Shown here: one piece after another, positions 43,897 to 56,100 of the stretch
Layout of the letters: every line of letters starts with the position of its first letter
Position numbering within the stretch: position 1 is the first letter of the stretch
From: Dromaius novaehollandiae
Lineage: Eukaryota; Chordata; Aves; Casuariiformes; Dromaiidae
Direction of reading: 5' to 3'
Assembly: GCF_036370855.1 (NCBI RefSeq)
Contig: NC_088101.1
Span: 6,889,501-6,953,500, forward strand
Length of the DNA stretch: 64,000 nt
Translations under genes and position numbers: made by a program
The notes under the pieces: generated by a model
Database searches by the model: none
Told to the model about the DNA's origin: nothing
What the model saw: the letters and a program-made list of their open reading frames with translations, nothing else

Positions 43897-45284
43897 TCAT
43901 ACATGCCCGTCTCTTTCCAGTGTATGCAAGTACAGTTCAACTTGAACAGCCAAGTAAGAACACAGCATGGCAGTATATGGCCTGTCCCACTTAGGTTCTG
44001 ACTTGGGTTTTTGTAGAAATGTTTTACCTAAAGCTTCATCCCCAGGCTGTCTGTCATGTGCCTGAATGTCAGATGGTACTGGCTGAAACCAGGGAGCCTG
44101 ATTTTGTGAAGCCTTAAGCTGCTCCTGTAAAGCTAGTACATGTTGTGTCACTTGTTCATCTCTAACAGGCTGGTCTTAGCAGGGGTGTAAGGCCCTGGTA
44201 TGGCTCAATGTCTCCCAAAGGGAATTTCTGCTGGTGTTGCCCCTCTGGGTTGTCATGGGGCATTTCAAACATCCCATAGAGCTAAGTTCAATGCCTCTGG
44301 CCATTTTAGAGCTCTGTGTGTGTGTGTGTGCATATTCTTGCTATTTTTTCTTTTAATGTTCTGTTCATTCTTTCTACTTGTCCTGCAAACTGTGGGTGAT
44401 AAGGGATATGCAGGTTTCTCTCTCTCCCTAGGGATGTGTATAGTTGCTTGATTATGTTTGCTGTGAAATGGGTAGCCCTGTGTGACTGCATTGCTTCTGG
44501 AACCCCATATCTGGGTAGGATTTCTTTTAGTTAGGTTTTTACCACCCCTCCTGCCTCAGCCTTTCTTGTTGGGAAGTCCTCTCCCCAGTCTGATGACTGA
44601 TCTATCACTGACAAGTGTTTCTACCCATTGGTGGATGGCATATCCGCGAGGTCTAGTTGTAGCCTTTGAAAAGGGAAGGAGGCCCACGGTTGTCCCCCTA
44701 ACTCTGAGGTTGGTTTGCTGCTGGAGACCTTTTGGCAGGTTGGGCAGCTATCAGTTATTCTTTCTGCAGCTGCATAAATTCCTGGTTTGGCCCACGCTTT
44801 CTGTGTCTGGTTAGCTACTGCCTGGGCTCCCCCATGAGCTTTATCATTAAACCACCTAGCTACAGTAATTACTTTGTTGGGGTGGGTAGAATGTTTTCCC
44901 CCAAGTGTCCATATTCTATTGTCATTTTGTTTTTTCCCATTGTTTCTTCTCTGCTCCTGAGCAGTCCTTTTCGTGCATGGTTTTGGGGTGTATTAAATTC
45001 AGCCATTCACTCTGGTTCCTGATTGGAGCTGCAACCACACAGTCTCTCAAAGGTTGTTGGGCTGCAGCCTTTGCAGTGGTGTTGGCTAAAGCATTTCCTT
45101 TCCTAATTTCTGTAGTGTCCTTAGTACGGACTGGGCAGTGCATCACAGCAATTTCTTCAGGCAGCTGGACTGACTCTAGCAAATCGCGTGGTTTCTTCTC
45201 CATTAGCCACTTTCTTTCCTGACTATGTGAAAAGTCCTTGTTCTTTCCAAAACATCCCAGTTGCATGACATACCCCAAAGGCAT
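43897..45284 (-). pseudogene. pol: ERV integrase with linker, broken
   Basis: Pieces in order on the minus strand are the RNase H-integrase linker (44922-45284) and a core region with a QLDLADMPSTNG-like stretch (about 44620-44670). A second core piece (44306-44491) has THFTANIIKQLY and GQVERMNRTLKEK, and the C-terminal domain is 43897-44151. In the second core piece the position of a catalytic aspartate reads histidine. The glutamate in GQVER is kept. A GT tract at about 44317-44330 interrupts the frame before the C-terminal domain. Confidence 0.65.
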
Positions 45285-46260
45285 ATTGAGAGCTGGTGTA
45301 GATGATGACTTGCTTTCCTTTTCCCAGGTGCGCTGCCTGTGTCAAGGCTACTAGTTCTGCTCCTTGCACACTCATTTGTGTGAGAAGCGGTTCAGCCTCT
45401 ATCACTTGTTCCTGGCTGACTACAGCATACCCAGTTTGTCGCTGTCTGTGCAGCTAGTAGGATGAGCCCATCTACAAATAGAACTAGATCTGAGTTTTGC
45501 AAAGGAACATCAGTTAAAGGGGTTGTTGGCTTACTCGAAGTGTGCATTACCTGCTCATGTTGGACATGTTTCTCTCCATCATCAGGCAGAGGTATTAGGG
45601 CTGCTGCATTCAAGGCATTGCCTCTTTTCAAGACTACATGATCTGCCATGAGGAGGATCAATTCATATCTGTGTGCCTGTTGTGGCAACAATGCTTGGGT
45701 TGCATGTTGTTTTAGCAGTATCTCCCCTTTGTGTGGGACAAACAGTTACAGGGTGTCCCAGAATGGGAGGGTGGCTGCTCTCCACTAGTGCTGCTGCCAC
45801 AGATTTGGTGCAGGCTGGTGCCCCTGCTGCAGCCTAATCTAGTTGAGCAGAATAACATGCTACTGGTCTCTGGTGGGGTCCTAATTCTTGCATTATTACT
45901 CTGCTGGCAATCCCCTTAGGTCCATATATGTACAAATCGAAGGGCTTTGTCTAATCTGGGAGCTGGACAGCAGGTGCAGATGCCAAAGCTCCTTTCATAG
46001 TGCTGAAAGCTTGCTCTCTTTTGGGGCCCTGTGCAATGGGTTCTGCTTCTTCATTCTGGGTTGCCTCTGCCAGGGGTTTTGTTAATTCTCCCAACCCAGG
46101 AATCCATGGTGTGCAAAATCCCCCAGCTGCAAGGAATCCTTGCAACTGTTTCTTTGTTCCTGGAGGTGGGAGATTTATTACAGCATCTCCTCTTTCTGGG
46201 TCTAGTAGTTGTTGCCCTTATTTCAGAATGAGCCCCAAGTATTCTACTTCCTTTTGACAC
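45223..46260 (-). pseudogene. pol: ERV pol: RT C-terminus, connection and RNase H, second copy
   Basis: Same fragments, shifts and serine substitution as 169-1206. The two copies share every disabling change I could see, so the element was dead before the 45-kb duplication. Confidence 0.75.
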
Positions 46261-46424
46261 AGCTGGAGACTAGATGGAGATGCCTGGTGACAGTTTTCTG
46301 CCAAAGCAGTGCAGAGATGTACAGAGTCTATTAGACAGGTATCTTCATCTCTACTTGCTATCAGCAAGTCATCTACATACTACACTAGAGCTAATGTGGA
46401 TTACCCCCAGTAATTTGATATCCT

Positions 46425-46972
46425 TTACATCCTTCTCCAGTATTTGTGGAAAAAAGGGGTGGGAGACCCTGTGAAACTTGGTGGGAGGTGTGTCCATGTT
46501 AATTGTTGCCCTTTCCCTGTAAAAGCAAATAAGGGTTGGCTACTTTGTTGGCTGCAAACTCTTGGAGCATGGTCTGGGGTACTAGGATCTGCTAGTGAGA
46601 GTGTCACCTTTGGTGGGGTTCCCTTCCTCCCTCCTTTCTGGCTTGAATGCTCCTGTGCCCATGCCCAGTTATCCCAAATGGACCAGTAATCTGTTTGAGC
46701 TGGAAACCTCTCTTCTAGATGATGTTGCAGGAAAGCTACTGTTTCCTCATCAGAAGTCCCTTCTGCTGGCCACTGTTGTGCTGGATTACCATCTGTTGCG
46801 AAGGGCCACTCTTCCTGCCATAATGTAACTGTGTGCCTTTTTGACAAGCCAACTGTACCATCAGTCTTTTACAATTTTCCTGTGCCTCAGCTAAGGGCAT
46901 CCCCTTCTCCCTGCCAGGTACATTCCCCATTGCCTGGGTGATGCCTTGTGCCACGCGGGGTTTATCCTGCAT
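46425..46972 (-). pseudogene. gag-pol: ERV gag matrix fragment fused to RT fragment, second copy
   Basis: Identical in layout to 1371-1918: a Met-Gly gag start, a frameshift, a matrix-like piece, then a deletion fusing directly to RT. The leader upstream (46973-47020) is short before gene-flanking sequence starts. Confidence 0.65.
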
Positions 46973-47154
46973 CTCAGAAACACTTTCCAGGGAAGTTGCT
47001 GCCCCGACTGGTTTCTCTGCCTAGATACTGAGAAGGGAGGTGATGCGGAGACACCATTTTGCAGGTGCTACAGGGCCCATGTCTGCAGCTCTGGGACTCC
47101 CTGGCAATAAGGAAAAGCAAGGCCAACCTGTTCCTTTCTGGGCTGCGTCCCCAG

Positions 47155-50100
47155 GGCGACAGAGCGGAGATCTACCGAGAGCTGGAGAGAGTCTTGCAGG
47201 GCGATGACGGCCGCGTGCAGAGCGCTGTCCTGGCCAGAGTGATCGCAGCGGCCTCGAGGGACATGAGAGTGGCGCAGGTGAGCTGCTCCTCTCTGAAGGC
47301 AGCCAGAGGCGCCTGGCTAGAGCCGGGTTTGGTAAAATGTAGGAGGGCTCTGAGGACCTGTGTCTAGCACTAAGCCCTGTCAGAGGCTCCCAGACCCCCT
47401 GTGACAGCTCCTTCCCCGCGGATGCGGCTCCGCGATAGCAAAGGCCGTATCCAGCCCTGCTGCAGAGGGAGCGCAGAGCAGGAGCAGCTGCCTGTGCCAG
47501 CGGCGCCTGCGCCCAGGGCTGGTGGCGGAGCTGGGACGTGCAGGGCCACGATTTCTGCACCAGCAAGTGTTTCCTGGAGGCAGAGGCCTTGGGGACTCAT
47601 CGCTGCAGTGGATTTGGGGGGCGATACCTGGAGCTGTGCGGGGAGGTGGCCAAGGCAGGAACCGAGAGCTGGAGGCAGGCGATCGCTGCCGGCGCCTTCA
47701 GCCTTTCTCCCGCTCTCGCCAGGGTGTGACGGAGGAGGTGCGGATGGCCGCCAGCGACGTCCTGGTGGCTCTGGCCCACTCCCACTTTGATAGCGTCATG
47801 TACGAGCTGCAGTGCCACCTGAGGGCCCTGGGAGAGATCTCCGAGGACCTCGTGTTCATCACCTTGGGCAAGCTGGCCAGCAGCTACGGTAGGGCCCGTC
47901 AGCCTCTGGCTCGGGGCTGTGGTCTGCGGTACCCGGGAGAAGGGATCTTCCCCGATCTCCCCAAAATGTTCCATGCTGAACCGGAGGCTGCAAGGTTTCG
48001 GTGCCCCTCGCTGACTGCCGGGGCTGGCTCTGCCCCCGCCGCCCTCCCAGGCCCCCTGAAGGGCTGCCCCGCACCCCACTTGGGGCAGGCACCAGCACCC
48101 CATCGAGTCCCGCCAAGCCGTCCCCATGCCGGGGCCTGCCCCAGCCCCTGGGGCAGCTCTGGTGCCCCCCTGGCCCCCCGGCGCATCGCCAGGGGCCCAG
48201 CAGCCTGGGGGCTCCCCCCGCCGTGCTGCCCCGGGGCTCCCCCGCGCGCTGTCCCGGCTCCCAGTGATGACGGCCGCTCTCTGCGCCTCTGCCCTGCCCT
48301 CTCTGCAGCCCTGCGGTGCGTCCCCTTCGTGGGCATGACGCTCTTCGCCCTGCGCACGATGCTGAGCCAGGTGGGGAGCAGCCGGACCCTGCGCGCCGTC
48401 TGCAGCGGTGAGTGTCGGCCCCGCGGGCAGGGGCAGGGCCGGGGCAGCCTCGGCGCCTCTGCTGCTGTGCTTTGCTCCCGGTGCGACCTGCCGGGCTCTG
48501 AGCTCTGCCCCGGCTCCCTCCCGCCTGCTGCGTGCAGGGCGGGCTGGTTTTGGGGGGTTTTGGGAGAGAGGGCGAGTGTTTGGGACGGCTGGGGCAGGGA
48601 CGCAGGGGGAAGCACAGGAAGGGAACACGGCTGGGAGGAGGAGGAGGAGGAGGTGTGATGGGGAGGAGGAGAGCAACAGCGCAGCGTTTCCATCAGGGCA
48701 TCTCCGAGCACCGCGCGGCTTGTGCCTGGGGCCGGACCCGGTCTCGGATGGAGCCGCGGCGAGCGGGGGGCTGCGGCCGAGGGCAGGCTGGGGCGGCAGA
48801 GCAAGGTCTCGTCCCCGCCACAGGCTCTGCCCTGATCCTTCTGCCCTCTCGCCGCAGTCCTGGAGCAGTGGTCGAAGGCCGTGAACACCTACCTGGGCGC
48901 CTGGGAGCAATGCAGCTTCCCGCGCATGGGGCAGGCCCAGCTCTGCAGCAGCGTTTCCCCGCTCTTCCACCATGTGGTGGGGAGCTGGCTGGGCTGCGAG
49001 GAGGAGGAGGTGAGAGCGGCTGCCGTGCCGGCCCCGCGATTCCAGGGGCCTTTGGGCGGGGCCGGGGTGGGGATGTGCCCTCTCCTCTGGAGCAAGGCCT
49101 TCTCCTCCAGGGGAGCAGGGCACTGCCTCTCCGTGGGGAGGGCAGACCGTGTCGGGGTGGAAGGACGCTGGGCCCCGCTGAAGAGCGTCTCGCTGCCCTC
49201 CCTGCAGGCCAAGCAGGCCGTCCGGGGGGCGATGGCTGCCATGATGGGCCTCCTTGTGCGCGAGGAAGAGCACCACGAGTGCGTGTGGGAGCAGCTCCCC
49301 TGGCTCCTGGGCCAGTACCAGCAGGTCCAGGACACTTTCCGGGTGACCAAGGTGAGGCGTTATGTGGGGCACAGTAAGGCTGTGGGGTCTGTGCGTGTGC
49401 CGCGAGGTGTTGGGGGTCTGTGGGGTGTCTGGAGGAGCCGGGAGCCCTTGAGAAGAAAGGGGGAGAGCAGGGGAGGCTTGAGGCCTGCTGGGCTTCTCGG
49501 GCAGCGCCAGAGCAGCCCAGGTGGGGCCGAGAGGGAGCTGAGCATCCCTGGGGCTGACCTCCTTGAGAAGGGAGGGTTTTTTTCCAGGGGGCTGGAATTT
49601 CATCACAGAAACGCTGGGTTTCCTTTCTTAAGACGTTGCTTTAGGTGACAGCCCCACTCTTCTTCCCACCCCCGTTCCCTTGCAGGCTCTGAGTTATTTT
49701 CTGGCGGTTTTGGGGGAAGTGCAGATCCCCATCCCCCAGGACGAGGTCCAGGCCATCGGCACCGCTGTGCACCGCCAGGTAAGGGCAGCCTGACCCCGTA
49801 CTGCCTGCGCTGGGTGCAGCAGACCTGACCCACGGGGACAGGAAGGTCCTGCTGGGCGGCCGGGCAGAGTGTCCTTGCGGCGGGACCTACCTTAAGGCCA
49901 GGTCTATGCAGATATTTGGGGGTCGCCTCCTATGCTGGGGTCTAGAGGCTGCTGTAGCCAAAGCCCCCGGGGAGACAAGAGCGGAGGCAGCAGTTTCTTT
50001 TCAGTCCCCTCGGAGCTGATGCTCTTCTCTCTAAAGCGCCCCTTGTTCCCACAGCTCAGTGATGGGAGCAAGCAGCACAGCGGGGAGCAGCGGTCGGAGC

Positions 50101-53100
50101 TGTCCTCCTGCGTCCTGCTGCTGGGTGAGGGGAGGAGACTCCGCGGGACACCGCTGTGCCCTTGCTGCTCTCTCCCTACTCTCTGGCTGACGCAGAGCAC
50201 GACTTTTCCCTTGCAGCCCGAGTTTGCCCTGAGGACACGGTGGCCTTTCTGCGCTCACAGCTGGGGAGTGGGAGCGAGGCCACTCACGTGGTGTCCTTGG
50301 ATCTGCTCAGAGCCCTGGTGCGCCCCACAGGTCAGTGCCGCGGGGCGCAGTGAGGCCGGCCAGGGGTTTGGGCTGCCGGGCTGGGGGCAGACATGACTGC
50401 AAGTGATGCACAAACGCCCGAAACGAGCTGCAAAGTGCGTGTTCCCCAGCCGAGCTGCCACGCAGCTGCAGGGACAGGGATGAGATGAGGCAGCTGTAAA
50501 TGGCGACGCACCGGTGACAGCACTCGACGCTTGGTGATGGGGCCGGGACATGAGCTACTTGTACCCATCGCATTTCTGCAGCACTCTGTGTTGTTAAAAC
50601 AGTCGGTCCCGTCACCCAGTTGTGTCTGTAAACAGAGTCACTGGGGGACTCTGCTGCTTCCTCGGCCGTCACAGTCTTGTCCTGGGTTTTCTGTGCCGCT
50701 CGTGTGTGAGCGAGCTGGGAGCTTTGGCAGCTCCCTGCTGAAATGAGGGCTCTGCCTGAGCGCCCGCCTCTCCCCGTCTTTTCCAGCAGCAGAGAGAGGC
50801 CAGAGCCTGCCCCTGCTCGTGCAGGCGGTGCGCTGCGCGCTGGGAGACTCCAGCAGGAAGGTGAGCTGGTTGGCGCAGGGCGGCACCGCGGTGGGCAGCA
50901 GAGAAAGCTTTTGCTGGGGGCAGAGCCTGGCCAGCCCCTGGCAGGGCTGCTGCTGGGGGTCGAGCCTAGGGGAGCGTTTCCCCGTGGAAATGTTGCTGCG
51001 TGGCAGTGGCTGTGGGAGCAGCGGGGCCTCCTGCACCCCCACGGTCTCCCCGCGGGGCACAGGGGCTGGATGGGTGTGAAGGCGTCTGCCCCGGGCTTTT
51101 GAGCAGAGGAGGGTAACTGCAATGTGCTCCGTGGCAGGTGGCGAGGGCAGTTCTGCGCTTCACCAAGGAGCTGCTGGGCTGCAGCGTCCAGAGCTGCTCG
51201 GCCTGGGATCTGGTGGCCCACGTCTTCGCCGCGTTCAGCCAGGCCTCCGGCAGACTGGTGAGGGCAGAGCGTGACGCTTCGGCTTTGCTGTGTGCCTGGG
51301 GTGTCCGGGGAGCCCCTGCGGGCGCCCTGGCAATGGGGAGCCCCCCCCCCAGCAGGGCTGCAGTCCCCGGTGCAGAGGGCCGAGCGGCATCCCCACCGCC
51401 GTTCCTGGGGGGATCTCGGAGGAGGCTGGGGGAGTGCTTTGGCCTCCCACCAGCACATAACAAATCCGACTGCGGTGCTTGGGCCGTGACTCCGCTGGGC
51501 CGTGCGTGCTGCCGTTTCAGCGCTGTTACTGAGTACAGCCCCGCCGCAGGGCAACCTCCTTGCATCGGCTTGGTGCCACTGCGGCATCACTTGGGCCCTG
51601 GAGGAGCTCGTAATCCTGACACCCCGACTAACGATGCTGGCGACCGCCCTGAGGAGCAGCGAGTCTCCCTGGTCGCAGCCTGTTTAGTGCTTCCTTCACC
51701 TGGGATCTGGCCTCTCCTGTGGGACTTTCTGCTCTCTCCTGCCTCCGGAGATGGGGGCTCCCAGGGGAGCATCACGATAGTGCTGGGTGGTTCATGCTTC
51801 ACCTCCCATCTCAGGGACAGGGGCTGATGCTGGTGTTGTCCCAACTGTGTCTTGCAGGCGCAGAGAAAGCTGTCTCAAGCAGAAGCGCAGGAAGCAGCAG
51901 ATCTTCAAGCCCTGTGCTTGGACATCCTGCGCTCTCTGGATGTCTCCGTCCGGGGGATGACCAAAGTAAGTCGTCCTGCGCCCTGCTGCTGCCTCCCTGC
52001 CCCACTCTCCCCAAAGTGCTCCCCGAGCAGCCCCTTAGGCGCACAAGGTGAGTGGAAATGCAGAGCGTCGTTTCCATCTCAGAGCTGAAACGAGCTTGAG
52101 CTGGCACGGAGGTGGGAGCCGCAACGTGCTGAATGGCCTCGTTCTTCCCTGCAGCTCCTGTGGCCGCGGCTGCTGCAGTACGTGGTGCCAGCCCAGTACG
52201 CCGGCACGTTGGTGCCGCTCTGCCGGTGCCTGCGAGAGCTGGCCGAGAGCCGGGGGAGAGCAGGGGGCGAGGACGGAGAGGAGGAGCCCGATGTCGTGGC
52301 CTCCCGGGAGCGAGGTAGGAAGCCGAAACTCTCGCCGTGAGCCGTGTCAGGCTGTGCCGGGGGCCCGTGGGCCGCGTGGGGGCTGCCCAGCCTGGGCAGG
52401 GGCAGGATATGGCGGGTCGCGCCGCTCTCACCGGCCTTTCTGTCTCCTCACAGCCAAGCTGCCGAGGCCGCAGGCCCTGCTGGCTCGCCTGCTGGTGAGT
52501 AGGGGCCCCGGGGAAAGCGCTTTCAGGGGCTGGAGGTGACGGGAGAGGTCGGGGCAGAGCTGTGTCGCAGGCCAGGGCCAGCAGCCCGCAGGGAGGAAGA
52601 GGCGTGCGAGAGCGAGTCGGAGCCTCCCTGGCCCCGCGGGACCCTGCTGCTGCGCGGGGGAGAAGCCGGCGGCGCCAGGGAGAAGCTCCCAGCTGGGCCG
52701 GGGCCAGGCAACCGCCCTCCCTGTGGGGAGAAGCTGCGGCTCCTCCGGCCGCCCCGAGCCCAGGTCTCGCCTGCCCTCTCCCAGGTGGTTGCGGCAGCTC
52801 CTCACGCCGGCGGCGGCTGTGGCGTCGCTGCCCTGCAGCTGCTGCAGGCCCTGTCCACAGAGATCCACAGCGCCGTGGGGATGGTGTGGGCCATGAAGAT
52901 CCCCTTCCTGCTGCAGTGCCTGGAAGGTAACGTGCCATCGGGGAGGAGGAGGCTGGAGAGGCCGAAGGGGAGGCAGGAAAAGGCAGCGTCCAGGCGTGAG
53001 GGAGGGGAATTGGCCCTGGCTTTCTCAGCGCTGGCTCTGCAGCTGTTGCCCTTCCAGGGAGCAGCGCTGACGCCCAGGAGCAGTTCATCTGGGGGATGGG

Positions 53101-56100
53101 GCCTTTCTTGCCTGTCACTGCCACGAGCAGGTGTTGCAGCACCCCGGCGTCCTTGCTGGGTGGGTGTTTGGGAGGGCTGGACTTGGTGCTTCTGGGGGTG
53201 GGTGAAACGTGTCCTGGTGCAAATGTGTGTGCGTGGTCCGAGCCCTCGTGTGAGGGCCTGGTTTGCTCTGGAGCTGCAGTCGAGCGATGGGGACTGGGAG
53301 CGGCGGGTGTGTGGCTGAGCTGAGTCCGTGCCCCTGTCCCCCGTCCCCAGGGCCCGTCAGGTGTCCTGGGCCTGGCCAAGAGTTTGGCATGAAGGCTTGA
53401 GCCTCGCGGCTTGGGCCCCTTCTGGTGTGGGAGCCGGAGGGTGTTTGAGTGCCAAGGAGCCCCCGGGCTCTTCTGTGGCACCAAGTAACACGGAGGGTTT
53501 TCTTGCTCCGGCTTTGTAGGGCAAAGCGAGAGCTGCCTGGACTCTGCCGAGTGGGAGCAGCTCCTGCTTAAGGTACAGCACTGCTGCGAGGGCAGCAGCT
53601 ACCGGTGGGAAAGTGGGGGAAGGTGTGGGTGGAAAGGTAACCAGGAGCAGGGGAGCCCTGAGCAGGGAAATGCCAGTTTTGTTCAGAAAACAGGAAACAC
53701 AGGAAAGACCCCCTGCAAAGGCCCTGAGGATTTTGTTTTGCAAAGAGCTGTGGATCACAGAGGGTCGTGTCGTGTTGTGCCATGTCCCATCGTTGCACGT
53801 TGTGACCCGCTCTGCGGGGGCTTTGCTTCAACTTGTGTTTCTCCTAGTTCCTGAGGACATCGCTGGAGACGATCGAGAGCCAGGCCTGGACCATGGGCCT
53901 GAGCGTGGAGCTCAGCCAGCAGACGGGCAGCTACCCCTGGCTGTCCCGGAAGCAGGTGGGTCCCTGCCGAGGCCTCGTTTCTGCAGGAGCCGAGCTGGAC
54001 GGCCAGGCGCCGCGGCCAGCTCAGTCGTGCCTGGTGTGGGCTGGTGCGTCGCGGCCCGGCTCTGTGCCGCCAGGCTGTGCGTGACCACGTCTGGGGTGGC
54101 CGCTTGTCTTTCAGGCCTTCCTGTATAAAGCTGTCGGGGTGTCCCTGGCAGCGTGTCAGCATGTCCCCTACGTCCGCCGGGAAATGAAGAAGCATCTCTC
54201 AAGGACAAATTACTTGGAAGCGTCTGAGAGAGAGGTGAGTTTCCTCTTCTCCCCTTGCTTTCCCCGGAGCCCCTCGGTATTTCCAGGGGAGCGGTGATCT
54301 CTCCGAGCAGAGCGCTCCAGGCTCTTCTCATTTCCTTGTCGCTGCTGTTTCTGTCGGACGATATCGCGAGTGTCGCTCGGAGCTTGCCGTGGCTGAGTGT
54401 CGGCCAGAGGCCGCCTCACCCTTTCCCTTGTGTTGCAGGCAATGATTTCTGTTTTGGCCGGTTCTGCCGAGAGCCACTTCCACCTTGCCTTGGAGGTGGT
54501 GCAGGAGTTTGGGGCGTCCATGGAGGAAAGACCAGTGTCTGGGGCTTTTAAACGCCTGAAGGTAAAGGATGCCGGGTGTCTTGGCTCGTTTTTCCTCTGC
54601 TTTATTTTCACTTCCAAACCAGTAGCAGCCCAGGGGTGGCTGCTGCGTGGAAAGCGGGGCAGCTCCTTCGCCGGGAGGCAGCGGGAGCTGGGGCCCGACG
54701 GAGGCGCTGGGCTGACGTCTCGTGGCTTCTCCCACGGCGCAGGAATACCACCAGGGGAAGAGAGCGGGGAGGCACATGGCCCTCGTGCTGGCCTACGGCC
54801 AGATCGCGCTCTGCGCCCCCCCGGAGCAGCTCCTGGCCCGTGTGGAGAGCGACGTCGTGGGGCGCATCCTGCAGCACTACCGCGCCAGCTGCCAGGTGGG
54901 TGCGCGGGCGCAGGGCCAGCCACACAGACGTGGGTCTTCCCTGAAGCTCCTGCGAGTGCCGACTCCCCCCAGCGCCCCGGGGGCGGTTGTGCCCTGCCCG
55001 TGCTGGCGGAGGGGGACGCGGCAGCCCTGGTTCGTCCCTGCTGCCCTGCGGGGTCTGTGCGCTCCGGGGCCGTTGCTGCGTGTCCTGCGTCTGTGCACCT
55101 TGGTTCACTGCCTCTCTCTCCACCGCCTTTCCCCTTCCAGGTACTGGGCTTCTCCTTCTCCACCAAGGTAAGTCCTGCCCCCCGGGGCCTTGCTCGCTGC
55201 CCTTCCCACACCCCTACACTCCGTGTCCCCCCTCCCCGCTGGCTGCGGGCCCGGCTGGGAACTCTGCCCCACGCCGGGCACTGGGTTTTGGGTCTCCTGG
55301 GCTGTGGGGCTGCACCGCTGCCTGCCCCGATGCCCTGCCACGGCTCAGGCGCCAGCGCAGCCGGGAGAGGGAGATCGGCCGCCAGGGCTGCCTGCGACCC
55401 TCTCGTCGTCCTTGTGTTTCCCCAGGGAGAAACCTCTTTCGGGCCCTTTGGCTCCATGGTGGGACTGCTGGCGCCTTTCACCTGCGACTCGCTGGCCACG
55501 TCCTGCCAGCGGGCAGGGGCCTGCCTCGGCCACCTCCTCCGCATACAAGGTGAGGGCAGCCCCCTCCTGGCCTCAGCCAGCTCCCCACGCCCCACGACTG
55601 GGCAGGGCCGGGCTCTGTTCTTCCTTCCTCTCGGCTCCTGGGCCAGAGGTGGGTCTCCGTCGCCATCGCCACCCTTTTCTCCTGGTGCTCCCTGCAGGCA
55701 AGACGCTGGAGACGGGGGCCGAGGAGGACGAGGTGCAGCCTTTGTGCCAGCGCCTGAGCGCCCCAGATGCCGAGGCTCTGCTCCAGGCTTCCTCCAGACT
55801 CAGAAAGGTACCTGGCCCCACAGCGCGGGGGAAGCCGGTGCCCGGGCTCCCGTGCGGCTCCCTGCTTCGCTGCTGGGGCCCCGCTGCATTCTGGGAGAGC
55901 TGCTGCAACGGGCACCCGGGGTTAGGGAGCAGCAAGCGGCTGTCGAGCAGCACAGAGCACGGCAGGCCCTGCCTGCACAGCTGCCCTGTAAAGCCCTGGC
56001 ACCCTGCAGGCCTAGCGAACTGCCCCGCTGGCCGCGCGCTCGAGTTTCCTCTCCTTTGTGAAGGGCCGGAGCAGACCTGCGACGTGGCCTCTCCCGTTTC

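Larger units (their letters stand above)
34797..44335. repeat. Segment A2, second copy of the 10-kb duplicated segment
   Basis: Homologous to A1 (23066-33460) in the same orientation. The left boundary is fused to the satellite. Stretches 34797-36770, 37415-38155, 38620-39300 and 39730-40860 hold no gene that I can support. They match the corresponding A1 non-coding stretches. Confidence 0.85.
42658..47020 (-). mobile_element. Defective gammaretrovirus-like ERV, most complete copy
   Basis: On the minus strand the order is leader/gag start (about 46972), gag matrix fused to RT, RNase H, integrase, env TM piece, polypurine tract (43348-43366) and 3' LTR (42658-43347). The 5' LTR, capsid to protease, SU and much of RT are missing. 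All frames are broken by stops or shifts. The 5' end abuts the second MROH gene. LTR start and coding order support class I ERV ancestry, an inference from motifs. Confidence 0.8.
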
